Of a stretch of DNA of 64,000 nucleotides, positions 47,331 through 57,899 are shown piece after piece. This DNA comes from Membranipora membranacea (lineage: Eukaryota > Bryozoa > Gymnolaemata > Cheilostomatida > Membraniporidae). The first letter of the stretch is position 1, and each line of letters starts with the position of its first letter. The notes beneath the pieces were generated by a model that was not told where the DNA came from, did not search any database, and was given only the letters and a program-made list of their open reading frames with translations. The DNA lies in contig OU612065.1 of NCBI GenBank assembly GCA_914767715.1, forward strand, positions 37,200,001-37,264,000, given 5' to 3'. Both the position numbers and the translations under genes were made by a program.

Positions 47331-49379
47331 GCGATAGCCAGTGGTACTTTTCTAAGGGATAATGAAGTGGAGCTCTTACTTATTTATATTTTTTAATTCA
47401 TCAATCAATCCTCCCAGCCGGCAAGGTTTAGCCAGCAACCTTCTATAGAGGTGGCCAATGGGCAGCTTTATTGTTAGCCTATATCCTCTGACATCACCTG
47501 TCTTTGATAGGTATGCCAGAGGGAGCCAGATATCCCCAATTTCCCAGCAACAGATATAATTGGTTGTAGATGCTTCTGCTTTTATTTTCAGAAAACTTTT
47601 CTGTGGACTGACAACACATAGCCAACACTCAAATATTAATGTATTTACCATCTATAAGTATGGCTCCAGCATGAGAACAGTTTACTCCCCATTGTTTTCG
47701 ACAGGGCTCTCAACCACTCAGGTTTAGCCCGAGTTACTCAGATTTTTGGGTTCAACTCAGGCTACTCAGGGGATTTTAGAATGTAAGCTAAAAACTCAGA
47801 TTTTGCTCGTTTGCAGAGATGAATAATATATATACAATGCTAAATGTTGCCTTACAATAATTTATGCCATATTATTCATGAATGGTCAGGTATTAGATTC
47901 TAGTTGTGATAAGATATGTAAATAATACTGCACTGTCTATACTAATAATGCCTCTCACTGCACTCACTGTAATTATACTCTCACTGCACTGCCTAGTCAA
48001 GTCATTTCTAAATTAATGATCAAACAATGATCCCAGAGATCCCAAGAGAGTTTTACACCTTTAAAATACCACTATGCGACATGCTAATATCAAAACTCAG
48101 GTTTCGAATCCTCCCAGGCTGAGAGCCCTGCTTATCCAGGAAATAAACAAAATTGAGGTTGAGCTCAGCTCCACTTCAAGAAGGGTGTTTATAACCAAGT
48201 GGAGTTGAGCTCCACTTACTCACTGTACAAAAGTACCACTGGTAATAATGTGAAAACATGGCTAAGCTAAAGAAAATTTAAAACACCATGAGTATGACCG
48301 TGATCAAGGTCATGGTCATACTAATACTAAATTTTTTTAAACTTAGCCATGTTTTCACATTATTACTTCAATATTTAGTGCAATCTGTCAATGGAACAGG
48401 GAAAAAGTCAAAGCTCAAAGTGCTGAAGATTAGAGCTAAAACAGCAGAAGACAACTACTGAAACTATACCGAGAAGTACATGGCCATCAAAAAAACCAAA
48501 AAAAACAAAATTCGTGGCCGTGTGAACAGGGCTAAGTGCCACCAAAGTATTTGATCAATATATATAACCAAGGTCATATTTCAGTTATTTGAGAACTAAG
48601 AGCAAAGCTTTATTATTGACAAGTATGAAACTGCAATCCATTCAGTCGTTGTGAATCCAAAAAATGTTTACCTGAGGAATCGATAATTACTAAGCGATGC
48701 ATTGTTTATTACTTTGTAATGCTGTCCTTCGTTTCACTGTACAACACGAGAAGTTTTGTCTCAAACGATCAGAACCGACTATGCTGTATCGCTTGTTTTA
48801 AGAGCATACTCAGAGTCGATGGACTCTGACCTTTCACCTAGTGACATCAGTGACATGTCCCTGTTGGTTTTGGCTGGTTGATTGATTTATTACATATCAC
48901 AGACAAAAGTACATGTTGCATGTACATACTGGCCTTAAAATTAGACATGAACAAAAGTTGGAAGAAATTCAGAGCTCTGTTGGATTGTTTAAAACAAATG
49001 ATCATTTAAAGTATATGTACAAGGTGCCGAAAAAAACTATCTCTGCCCAATGCTCCTCTATATTTAATAGTTGGATATCTTCCGGAGGGGCATTGACTTC
49101 GTTTGATTGTTTGTTACTTTTCAATCAAAGTATCAAGATTCACCGAGAGTAACGTTATTGTGCTGTTTATGCTCAGGGCGTTTTACACCTTTAAAATACC
49201 ACTATGCGACATGCTAATATCAAAACTTAGGTTTCGAATCCTCCCAGGCTGAGAGCCCTGCTTATCAAGGGAATAAAAAAAATTGAAGTGGAGCTCAGCT
49301 CCACTTCAAGAAGGGTGTTTATAACCAAGTGGAGCTGAGCTCCACTTACTCACTGTACAAAAGTACCACTGGCGATAGC
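47331..49379. mobile_element. hAT-like non-autonomous element with 8-bp target duplication
   Basis: Element 47339-49371 has inverted termini CAGTGGTACTTTT / AAAAGTACCACTG and an exact GCGATAGC on each side (47331-47338 and 49372-49379). The 8-bp duplication and CA..TG ends indicate the hAT superfamily. Its last 193 bp also occur internally at 48049-48241, so the 3' end is duplicated with about 940 bp between. A nested inverted pair CAGGGCTCTCAACC / GGCTGAGAGCCCTG spans 47703-48130. No transposase was recognised. Confidence 0.85.
48243..48365. repeat. Hairpin with about 55-bp arms inside the hAT-like element
   Basis: TAATAATGTGAAAACATGGC heads the left arm and its reverse complement ends the right arm. 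Imperfect in the middle, it meets at GGTCATGGTCATAC-like words. It begins immediately after the internal duplicate of the element's 3' end. Confidence 0.75.
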
Positions 49380-49734
49380 GCTTTCTCTAACCAACCACCT
49401 CATGCTAAGATAAAGCATACTATGTTGAACCAAGGACTATAGTCTTGACTTCTGCCAACTGCATCAAACTCTTGACTTCTCACTAATCACAATCGATTGT
49501 GTGTATATTTGGGCTATGCAGTAGTGCTGCTGCTGCCCTCTTCAACTGGGTAAAAACATTTTTCCTACATAAAACATGTCTCATGCTATCTATTTTGAGC
49601 AGTCTTACGACTAGGCTGCTTTTTGTCCTGTTCTCGTGGAGATGTAGTGCTGTCGCCGACCACCTTTTGATGTGATAGGATATCTTGTTAAAATCATACA
49701 AATAGTCGTGTTTTCTGCTGAATAAATTAAACGC

Positions 49735-50215
49735 TTAACATTTCACTTACCTAACCAATTGTGAGAAAAATTGCAAATATGCTGCCGCGCTGCCGCTGAT
49801 ATGATTGCTACAACTGGGTACACTCTCAGTTTTGGATTCAGATTGTTGTTTTACCCTAGGAAATCCCTTGTTTTAAAGTCGTAACATTTCACTCATTAAT
49901 AACGATTTTGAGAAAGATTGCGATTTGCTGCCGTGCTGCCGCTGACATGATCGCTACAACTGGGTACACTCTTATTTTTGGATTTAGCACGTTGTTTCAC
50001 TCTAGAAACACCTTTTATTTGAACTCTTAACATCTCACTCATTGAAAGCAATTTTTAGAAGAAACAGGGATATGCTGCCGCGCTGCCGCTGACATGATCG
50101 CTTCAACTGGGTACACCCTTAGTTTTGGATTCATTTCACAATTTTTATTGAATTCTTATTATTTCACTTATTATGCAATTTTGAGAAAAATTGCGGATAT
50201 GCTGCCGCAAGACAG
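49735..50215. repeat. About 145-bp satellite, 3.5 units
   Basis: Each unit contains TGCTGCCGCGCTGCCGCTGA, GCTACAACTGGGTACAC and CATTTCACTCATT (starts near 49778, 49927 and 50069, with a partial near 50199). The ACTACAACTGGGTACAC word recurs in the adjacent dispersed repeat at 50680 and at 46605. Confidence 0.8.
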
Positions 50216-50224
50216 TAGTCTTAG

Positions 50225-50745
50225 ACCACACAATATCATACTAGCCTCATAAAAGTCTGACATTATACTAATTGAAATCTTTTAGTTTTTGCTGATCTAA
50301 CACGAGCAGAATTCTGCAAGTTCACTTGGTTAAAAGATTGGCAAGTAAACAAAATCCCGACAATGCAGTTTCAACCCAGAATTCACTGAAGATCAGAACG
50401 TTTTGCATGAGTTATTTCATTATCATACCGTTCATTGGTGTGATTTCTCAAAAGAAGTTTGGCAAATTTTTCAATTTGTGCTGGTCTAATACGAGCAGAC
50501 TTCTGCAAGTTTACTTGGTAAATCAATCGTCATGTCAACAAGGTGCCACAATGCAATTTCAACCTGGAATTCCCTGAAGATCAGAACATTTTGCATATGA
50601 GTTAGTTCATTAGTAGGAGTTATGTCCCCACACATATAATGTTAACACGAAACACCTTTTAATTTCCAAATTTGACCACTACAACTGGGTACACCCCGTG
50701 AATTTTACAGAACAAACACCAATGAAGTATAGAACGTGAGCAGAA
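50225..50745. repeat. Dispersed repeat, two diverged tandem units
   Basis: Unit 1 (about 50225-50455) and unit 2 (about 50456-50745) share GAGCAGA.TTCTGCAAGTT, CCACAATGCA-like and GAATTC.CTGAAGATCAGAA. Unit 2 matches 46400-46640. Confidence 0.75.
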
Positions 50746-50813
50746 TCCTGCCAACAAAAATTGCCTGTGCCATTATTTTATAGAGCAGTTATTGCTAGGC
50801 TGCATCTGGCCTA

Positions 50814-50861
50814 CACAGATCAAGGAGTTGTAGACCTAGGTCTACAACTCCTTGCACAGAT
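50814..50861. mobile_element. 34-bp perfect palindromic insertion with 7-bp target duplication (copy 2)
   Basis: The perfect palindrome at 50821-50854 (CAAGGAGTTGTAGACCTAGG and its mirror half) is flanked by CACAGAT on both sides (50814-50820 and 50855-50861). It shares its nine terminal bases with the 31825 copy. Confidence 0.7.
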
Positions 50862-50864
50862 CCT

Positions 50865-51920
50865 CGGCTATAACAACACTCTCACACAAGTCAAGTTATT
50901 GGTTAAAGTGAGATTATAAAAGCAATTGTTTTCTATCCGACAGAGCGAACAAGATATTCAAATATCCAAAATGAGTCAAATAAACCTACCTGTTGTGTGT
51001 TGACAAATGATGTATGCAGGTAACAACCCTCACTTGTTGATAGCGATACCAAACAGTACTGCTTGAATCACCCGAATTAGGGAAATCCCCTTTAGTTTAG
51101 GAAAAATAGTGTGCGCTCTATTACATTTAGATATTTGAGCAATTAAGCAATTTGGTGTATCCAACAAAATCAAGCAATTGAATGCACAAGATCATACACT
51201 ATTCCTCCTACTATACCAGGGATTTAACTAGATTCACGTGACAATTAATCAAGATTGTTGGGTTACAGCATTATCTAGTGAAGGTTTTAACACAGTGGTA
51301 GGAATATTTCTATTTGTCAACACACTACAGGTAAGATATTCTTGAAGCTCATTTGACTTTGACTTTCGATTTTGAGTTTATTGTGATGCTGTTGTGCTGT
51401 GTCTAGTACTGAACATCTCCATAAATATCCGACAGCTAGCGTTGTACCATTTGCATTTCGACATTTCAAATTATCCAACTTTCTTGTGTGACATTGAGTT
51501 TGGAAGTTCTTGCTGCGATCTTCTTTTGTAACAATGATAGCGTACAGCATATGCAATGTTGATTGAGAGAGGTTGTGAAAACCTTCTCCAGTTACCTAGC
51601 TTAATTGATTCTGCTATTTAGACTGTAATTGAAACATAATTGTAATCTGAATTGGACATAAACTTACAGGGCCGTAGTTTAAGAATAGATCTAGGGGAAG
51701 CATCGATCCCAGAGGGTGCCTAGCACCCAAGCAATACCAGCTGGGAGGGTCTTGGGCGGAGCCCAATCTGCTAAAGCGTTTCCATGCATGATAGGGCCAA
51801 GGAAGCAGTGTTCGAGGGGTATCAAGTGTCAAAAAAGCTGTATCTCAACAGTATTAACTGTTGGCTTTTTACAGGGGGCTGATATAATATAGGCAATAAT
51901 TATAATTCCTGCCTATAGTC
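50865..51920. other. No gene recognised
   Basis: AT-rich DNA upstream of the RING/B-box gene. No supported exon; its 5' leader or promoter may lie in the right part. Confidence 0.4.
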
Positions 51921-51925
51921 TATAG

Positions 51926-52089
51926 ACTCAACTATTTACTTTTACTAGTATTAAAACTAAATAGTTGAGTCTAATAACTGCAGACATGTCTAGTTACAAC
52001 CTATCTATCGACATCATAGTACGTCGATAAATATATTGAAACTAGACAGGTCCGCAGTTATTAGACTCAACTATTTACTTTTACTAGTA
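51926..52089. repeat. Small inverted repeat within a direct repeat
   Basis: GACTCAACTATTTACTTTTA (continuing CTAGTAT) occurs at about 51926 and 52063. Between them the arms AATAGTTGAGTCTAATAACTGC and the reverse complement near 52036-52076 surround a loop of about 35 nt. This resembles a small foldback element. Confidence 0.65.
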
Positions 52090-52345
52090 TCATGCACTAG
52101 CAACAGAATTTCCTGTGAAGCTGACAAGTCATTGCTTAGGACATTTATCACTAATGCCATGGCTTGAGTGCAAGCTTGTGAGCAGAGGATATATACAATA
52201 CTTAACCAGTATATTGAACTTAAGTTGACAGTTGGTCGTTCACAGTAAAATCGAATTATATTTTTGCAGGGTGAAATCAGCAGCTGCTCTAACACCGAGA
52301 GAGAAAGAAAACATTAAGCGGGTAAAATCATAAGAGGATCAAACA

Positions 52346-55300
52346 ATGAGTGACGGATTAATTCTACAGGTACGCCTATCTGCACATATTGTGTACTAAT
52401 CTGTATGGCAAAAATACGGATGCAGACTAAATCACACTTATCTTTGCTTAATGTTGCACAACCTCTTATCAACTCTATAGATGTATTGTGGTTACCAGAA
52501 TCATGCAGTTTAGCATGCATTGTGCTTTGCAGTGATGAAAACATGACAGTGCTGTTAAACTAATCTAGACTGTTTATCTTTCTATTGGCAGCATGTGAAG
52601 GAAGATCCTGATAGAAGATCATGTTTCTTGTGTCTCCAGGAACTCAAAGATTCGGTTGACCCGAGGCAGCTACCATGTGGGCTGCACATGGCTTGTATGG
52701 AGTGTCTCGACTCAATGGTAGCAGAAACTACCACTCTAAAATGCCAAATCTGCAAGTGAGCGCTTTGTTCTATCCTTGTAACATGTTAACCGCATCAGAA
52801 AGTGTATTCAGTGATGGTAACAAACTGTGGGATAAAGTATTGCGTCAGGTATACCTCTCTGTAGTTAGTCACATTGTTAGTTTTTTCAGTTTCTCAAATC
52901 AGGTTGCGGGCATTAAATTCATGAAAATAAGCTAATGAGAAACTCGGTATCCAGTTGCAGGTCCAGTGACCTTTTATAACTCAGCTGGTCAAAATGTTAC
53001 TAAAAGACACAAAAAGGGACTCAGGACTTCCCCAACCCCTTATGTTAGGAGCTGAATAGTATATGTTGCAGTTGTTGTTTTATGATCCTTACCATTGAAT
53101 ATGGCAGGTAAGGCATTATTGGCATGTACTTATGTCTGTTTCAAAAAGCTGCTGTAAAGATAAATGCATACTATATTTCGGGGAGTTCCCTTCAGTGGCG
53201 TATATTAGCACTCACGGCCCACGGATTTCCGTGAGTGACTGAATAGCTCAGTGTGTAGAGCATCTGCTTTATAATCACTGTATATCAGATTGTTGTGGGT
53301 TCGAATCCCATTTAGGTCATTTTTTTTTCAAAATTTTTCCCGTAATCTTCTACTGCTATTGAGTTGTTTTCTGAAAGTACCCAACAGCTCAGTGAGCTAT
53401 TGAAATACCTCTCTGCTTGCACTATTTTGCTACCGATATGCAAAAATTCCCGTGGTGGGAGGGCGCTTAAGCGCCCCTCCCACACCCTCCCCGCCACGCC
53501 TACGGCGTGTGGATCGGGCTGCGCTCGATCATTATGCTCATCTCTAAAAAGTCAGTGAGTGAAAATTTTTAGAATATACGCCCCTGGTTCCCTTTGTAAT
53601 CTCTATATAAGCTTTAGCAATAGGGGAATCCCCAAAGTGTGTACAATTCAAGTATTAATATACTTAAAGGGACTCCAAAGTTTCAGACTGCATTTTGACT
53701 ACATTATAATCTCATTTCTCTCACCTTAGAAGATGTATTTCCAGCACAGATATAGCTAATTATACAACATTGGATGTTTCTCATGCATACTTGACCGTTC
53801 ATTTGGTTCAATAACCTAGGGATGTGGCATTTAATGCAAAGATTAGGTGAACACATTTTCAGCTAATCAGCAAGAAATTATTTAAAAGTCCGGATTTTAG
53901 AGCAATGCGCATGCTATCGTGACCTATAACGTCAATTGCTAATCTCTGTAATCGATATACCTTGCATGATATTATACTCCTGCGTACAGCATAATAAAAC
54001 TGGTTGTGATTGTAATCCGGATGTGGACTACTGCACATGGCTTAGGCTAAGTTCTATTTAAATTAAGCAGAGTAAAATGGACACTGCACAATAATCCACC
54101 AAAGCTAAATGCCTGTTGTTATAAGTCTCAGGCTGAAATACTAGCGCTTGGAGGCAGGAGGAAAGGAAATAATCCATAGTCTTAGGAAGGAGTTATCTGA
54201 TCTAGTTATACTTTCTTGATTATATAGGTCAAAAAAATGTAGGATTTTACAACTCCAATATTCTGAATATAAATGTCAAATTTGAGGCTAGGACACATTT
54301 CCAAACCTATTCAGGGCAGTTTGAAGGCATTTGAGCATGACAGTTTTTGAAACTTTGGAATCCCTTTAAGCTGCGTTTACATTAGGCCGTCTCCGTCAGC
54401 TGGCCACCAACACATGACTGAGCAGTCTTTAACCCCAAGTCTGAGCCAGAGTCTGAGACTGGCATGTGTTTACATAGCACCGGCTTAGCCAATGTCAGTC
54501 GCAGAGTTATGTAAACAATGAGATAGATATCAAATGGGGTCGCTGATATTTACTGCAAGGCTTGATGAATTTACTGCGGATCTGCAAGTTCAAGGACAAC
54601 AAAACCAAAGTTGCTAGAAAATATAATTTCATCATTGTTGATTTCTTTCACCAGATTTTTCACCAGTTTTTTGTCAACTATCTTGTAAATGTCAGCCATC
54701 ACTAGGATTCACAAGATACAATACAATACAATATTTAAAACTGTAGTAGTGCAAATTGGTAGGAGTGTTTTTGGTAGTAGTTTATAAATTGCCTAGATAA
54801 ATTGATTAAATGATGATTAATGATTGATTAAATGCGAGTGATAGAACAAAGGGCAGTATTGTGATCGCTAAATTATGAATTTGTGTTAAGACTGGCAGTC
54901 TTGAGACTGCAAAACGATCACTGCTCGAATTGCCAGACACCGTGTTAAAAGCCGGTCAGACAAGGTCAGTCAACCGTTTTTGTTATTCACACTACACAGT
55001 CTCAGCCTCTGTCTTAGTAATTTCACGATCAATGTTCATCCTACTGACATAACAACATCTTGAATCCACTGGCAAACTTCAGAGAGGATAATTGACCTAG
55101 CTATCTGCCATGCCTTGATCTAATATCTTACTAAACTAAAACTACACAAAAGAAAAATTACATGTTGTGATCAACGTTATGTTTGTGATTTGAAGATCTG
55201 AATACAAGGATACACATGTTGAGGGGTTGGTCAAAGTTGAGAAAGCTGAGAATTTACTGCCGATTGACGACAAATCTGAGGTGTTACCACCTTGTGATAG

Positions 55301-57146
55301 GTGTGATAAAGATGCTTCCACAGTTGCAGCTGAATACTGTTTAAGTTGTGCTGAGAAAATCTGCAATGAACACAAAGGGGTAAGCTTTCGAATTGAAAAG
55401 GTATCATTGGAGCTGTGCTGGATTGCTTTAGTTATTCAAATTACTAAGAAAATAATTGTAGGAACTGTGAAAAGAATGATAATATCCTGATGTCGCAGTA
55501 CATTTTTAGTTCATTCCATAATCTTAATTTGACGGAGCAAGTGACAAAGTTGCAGCTTAAATTATGTAAGTACATCACTCAGACTTTAAACTAAATCTAT
55601 TGTAGTTTCATGATGGTTATTTTGGAGACTCCCATCAAACAATCAGAATTTCTGAGTATCTACAAAAACCGACAACCTACTGCGGGGTCAGACGCTGTGA
55701 AAAACATCCAGATGAGATTGCCAAAATGGCTTGTCAGATTGACTCTTGCTTCATGCTGTCCTGTGTTAAGTGTTTTGAATCAGGTGAGCAGAGGTGTCAC
55801 AATCTAGCCTGTGAAGAATGTGGGTATATGAAGGGTTTTGCGTAAGGAAAAATGAATGAAATTGGCCGTGTATTATGTAACTTGGGGTCAGCTGAGTGGC
55901 CCGACCAGGCCAGTGTGGCCGTATACTAGGATCCGGCCCTGCTTTAATGTAAATCTCTTGTCATATTGATGGAGTATTATACTCAAACAAAAATTAATAT
56001 GACTATTTCATAAGACGGCTTTGAACATGGCAGCCTAACCGTTGTCAAAATAAACTAAATTATATGAGGTTTGCAGCATTCTGATATCATTTCCTGCCAG
56101 TCTTGAGAAAATATCTGTGTTCAAATCCTGAATTTACGATGTTGATATGATGCTTTCACTTTTCAGATCATTGCTTATCAGTAAAATTGAGAAACCAATG
56201 ATACGACTGGTGCTGATTTCTCTAGATGTCGAAAGGGCATCATCTGACTGTCTTTCTAAAATTTGCATTGCATCGTTCTTAGGAGGAGTGACACCAGTTG
56301 AGACTCTGTCCATTATATACATATATATATAAAAAATGTATTGTTGTATGTGGTTTTTTTACTAGATCAAATTTATTTTCTCCATGAATATTGAATGAGC
56401 TATTACAATTTCAATGCCTCGTAGGTGAAATATCTGGGATAGGCTCCCACACCCACAAATTCAGACCTTTGATGGAACTTGATACAGATTTGAGAAAGCA
56501 CTTCAGAGGTCATCTGGACAATTTGGATTCACAGCTTGATAGGAACTATCAAGAAGGGAAACAATTTGATAAAACCTTTGATGAAATCACAGAAGACTGC
56601 AAGAAATGGAAGGAGGAAGTAGCAGCGAAAACAGAAATTCAGGTGAGCGAAATGTTTCATAAATGCAACCATGGCGCAACCATACCATATTCCTGCCAAG
56701 AATATCATACGGATTGATGGATAAATTTTATCCATCAATCCGTATGATATTCTGGGCAGGAATATTGTAAGCTATGAGTACACAGTAGAAAAATCTAGCA
56801 ATTCAAGATGATTCCTTCAAAACACATTTACTGAAACATTAATAATATCATTATCATCGTCTTCAAATATATTTGCAGATTGATTACATCAGATCTCAAT
56901 CGAAACTTTTGTTGGAGAGAATTGATGCATATGAGAAGGAATCAACAGACACATACAGCAGCAATGTCAATTACTACATTACAAGGGAAGACGATATCAA
57001 ATCGATGGTTGGACAAGTTACAAATTTTCTTGGTGAAGCTGATCTAAAGAGATTGATGCATGAGAAAAACGATTGGAACACAAAGGTTGACGCTGTCGTT
57101 GCATCTAGAAGTCATTGTAGCATCCAGAAAAAAACTCTGCGTGTTG
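52346..57146 (+). CDS. TRIM-like protein: RING, B-box region, coiled coil (3' end unresolved)
   Basis: Exons 52346-52369, 52592-52755, 55196-55379, 55606-55783, 56425-56642, 56879-57146 join with matching phases. They encode 345 residues and continue (phase 1). Residues 19 to about 62 form a RING (CFLC, LPCGLHMACMEC, CQIC). Exon 3 has a Cys-rich PPCDRCDKDAS..YCLSCAEKICNEH segment, like a B-box. Exon 4 has YCGVRRCEKH..MACQIDSC..SCVKC, a second B-box-like segment. Exons 5-6 are charged and helical (HLDNLDSQLDRN, EEVAAKTEIQ, LLLERIDAYEKES), consistent with a coiled coil. RING/B-box/coiled-coil proteins are mostly ubiquitin ligases. The C-terminal domain is not identified; candidate last exons lie at 57.9-58.6 kb before an AATAAA at 58730. 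Intron 2 holds two MITEs. Exon 4 can also read through into its intron for 19 residues. Confidence 0.75.
53193..53586 (+). mobile_element. hAT-type MITE carrying a tRNA-like gene (8-bp target duplication)
   Basis: 394 bp with imperfect inverted ends CAGTGGCGTATATT / AATATACGCCCCTG, flanked by exact GTTCCCTT at 53185-53192 and 53587-53594. Inside, in order: an ACTCACGG..CCGTGAGT hairpin, a tRNA-like unit with a T-run, an AT-rich middle, and a GC-rich block of nested hairpins (GGGCGCTTAAGCGCCC; GATCGGGCTGCGCTCGATC) ending near 53540. It inserted into intron 2 of the TRIM-like gene in the sense direction. A truncated relative lies at 47041-47113. Confidence 0.88.
53237..53319 (+). tRNA. tRNA-like gene or tRNA pseudogene inside the MITE
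   Basis: The acceptor arms GACTGAA / TTAGGTC pair with one mismatch and one wobble. The D arm GCTC..GAGC, T arm GTGGG-TTCGAAT-CCCAT and discriminator A are canonical, and a run of nine T follows immediately as a pol III terminator. A and B boxes are strong (TAGCTCAGTGTGTAG; GGTTCGAATCC). The anticodon arm TCTGC/TCAGA encloses 17 nt, so an intron of about 10 nt is needed. With the usual intron position the anticodon would be TAT (Ile), but the overall sequence also resembles Lys tRNAs, so the isotype is open. It may be a functional gene or only a promoter-bearing relic. Confidence 0.6.
53664..54369. mobile_element. TTAA-flanked MITE (piggyBac/Kolobok-type)
   Basis: 698 bp (53668-54365) with inverted ends AGGGACTCCAAAGTTTCA / TGAAACTTTGGAATCCCT and TTAA on each side. 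TTAA duplication is characteristic of piggyBac and Kolobok elements. It has no coding capacity and lies in intron 2 of the TRIM-like gene, 77 nt after the tRNA-bearing MITE. Confidence 0.82.
56686..56768. repeat. Near-perfect hairpin just after exon 5 of the TRIM-like gene
   Basis: AATATCATACGGATTGATGG heads the inner perfect arm (28 bp). With a small mismatch the arms extend out to ATATTCCTGCC / GGCAGGAATATT. The hairpin starts about 45 nt downstream of the 5' splice site at 56643. Confidence 0.85.
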
Positions 57147-57439
57147 GTAAGTTCATACTTTAACCATTAATGTAAAGTCAGTTGTGTGCGTCAGGTTCAT
57201 TCTTACTTCGAGCTCAAGTAAAAGTTGGACAATATTATTGCCAAAATTACGGCAGAAACAAATTGGAAACACAAAAACACACTATGCATTGATTGTTGCA
57301 AGTTCAAATGCAACTCAGTGTTTTTGAGACTCGTTTACGATGAAGTTAGGCTCTTTACATGGCCTAGCTAATGTTGTCTGGATAGAGATTTCAAAGCTAC
57401 AATGGTACTATAACAAATTGAAAATCCATTGTTGGTGGC

Positions 57440-57605
57440 ATTTGAATATTTAATTGCGTGACAAAATGCCATTGGGACAAAATTCTAGTGAGCAAAATAC
57501 CATAGTGCCATAACACCACTGTAAACTAAACAAATGCCTAAATACTAGTTACTCAAAATGCCATTTGTGTCAAAATACCAGTGGATATGACACTGGATTG
57601 AAAAT
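57440..57605 (+). repeat. 16-bp array, core CAAAATACCA
   Basis: Cut every 16 nt, the stretch yields units such as TGACAAAATGCCATTG, AGCAAAATACCATAGT and CAAAATACCAGTGGAT. About nine degraded units, same design as the arrays at 15.6 and 19.8 kb with a different core. Confidence 0.65.
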
Positions 57606-57714
57606 AATACAATTAGGGATAATGTACCTTCTGCCAAAATAAAATTGTCATTATGCTAGAAAATGTAACCAAAGAAGTTAAAGCCACGCCGCGTTTTTCT
57701 TGCATAATTCATTT

Positions 57715-57885
57715 TAGAGCAGGCGTGAGATGCTCAGTTTGTTAGAGGCATCTCCTTCTCTGTGCAAAGTTGAAAATACTAGGTTTAAATTTCAATGAAC
57801 TCTGAAGTTTGTTTGGCCCCATATGCGCTGAAAGCAGGTAAGTTTCGCAGAAATTGCAGCCTAATACTTCCCCGGCAATTCTTTG
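57715..57885 (+). repeat. tRNA-derived SINE copy
   Basis: GATGCTCAGTTTGTTAGAGG (A-box region), TAGGTTTAAATTTC (decayed B box), then GGCCCCATATGCGCTGAAAG and a TCGCAGAAATTGCAGCC tail matching the family at 31.3 kb. Confidence 0.6.
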
Positions 57886-57899
57886 GTGTATAACACTTT

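Noticed and set aside
54370-55030. Another MITE directly after the TTAA element
   Set aside because: GTTTACATTAGGCCG-type words suggest an element, but I could not find matching inverted ends or a target duplication.
56147-56332. Extra exon of the TRIM-like gene
   Set aside because: Has a good acceptor but runs into an AT repeat with a stop, has no donor, and is open on both strands; exons 4 and 5 join in phase without it.
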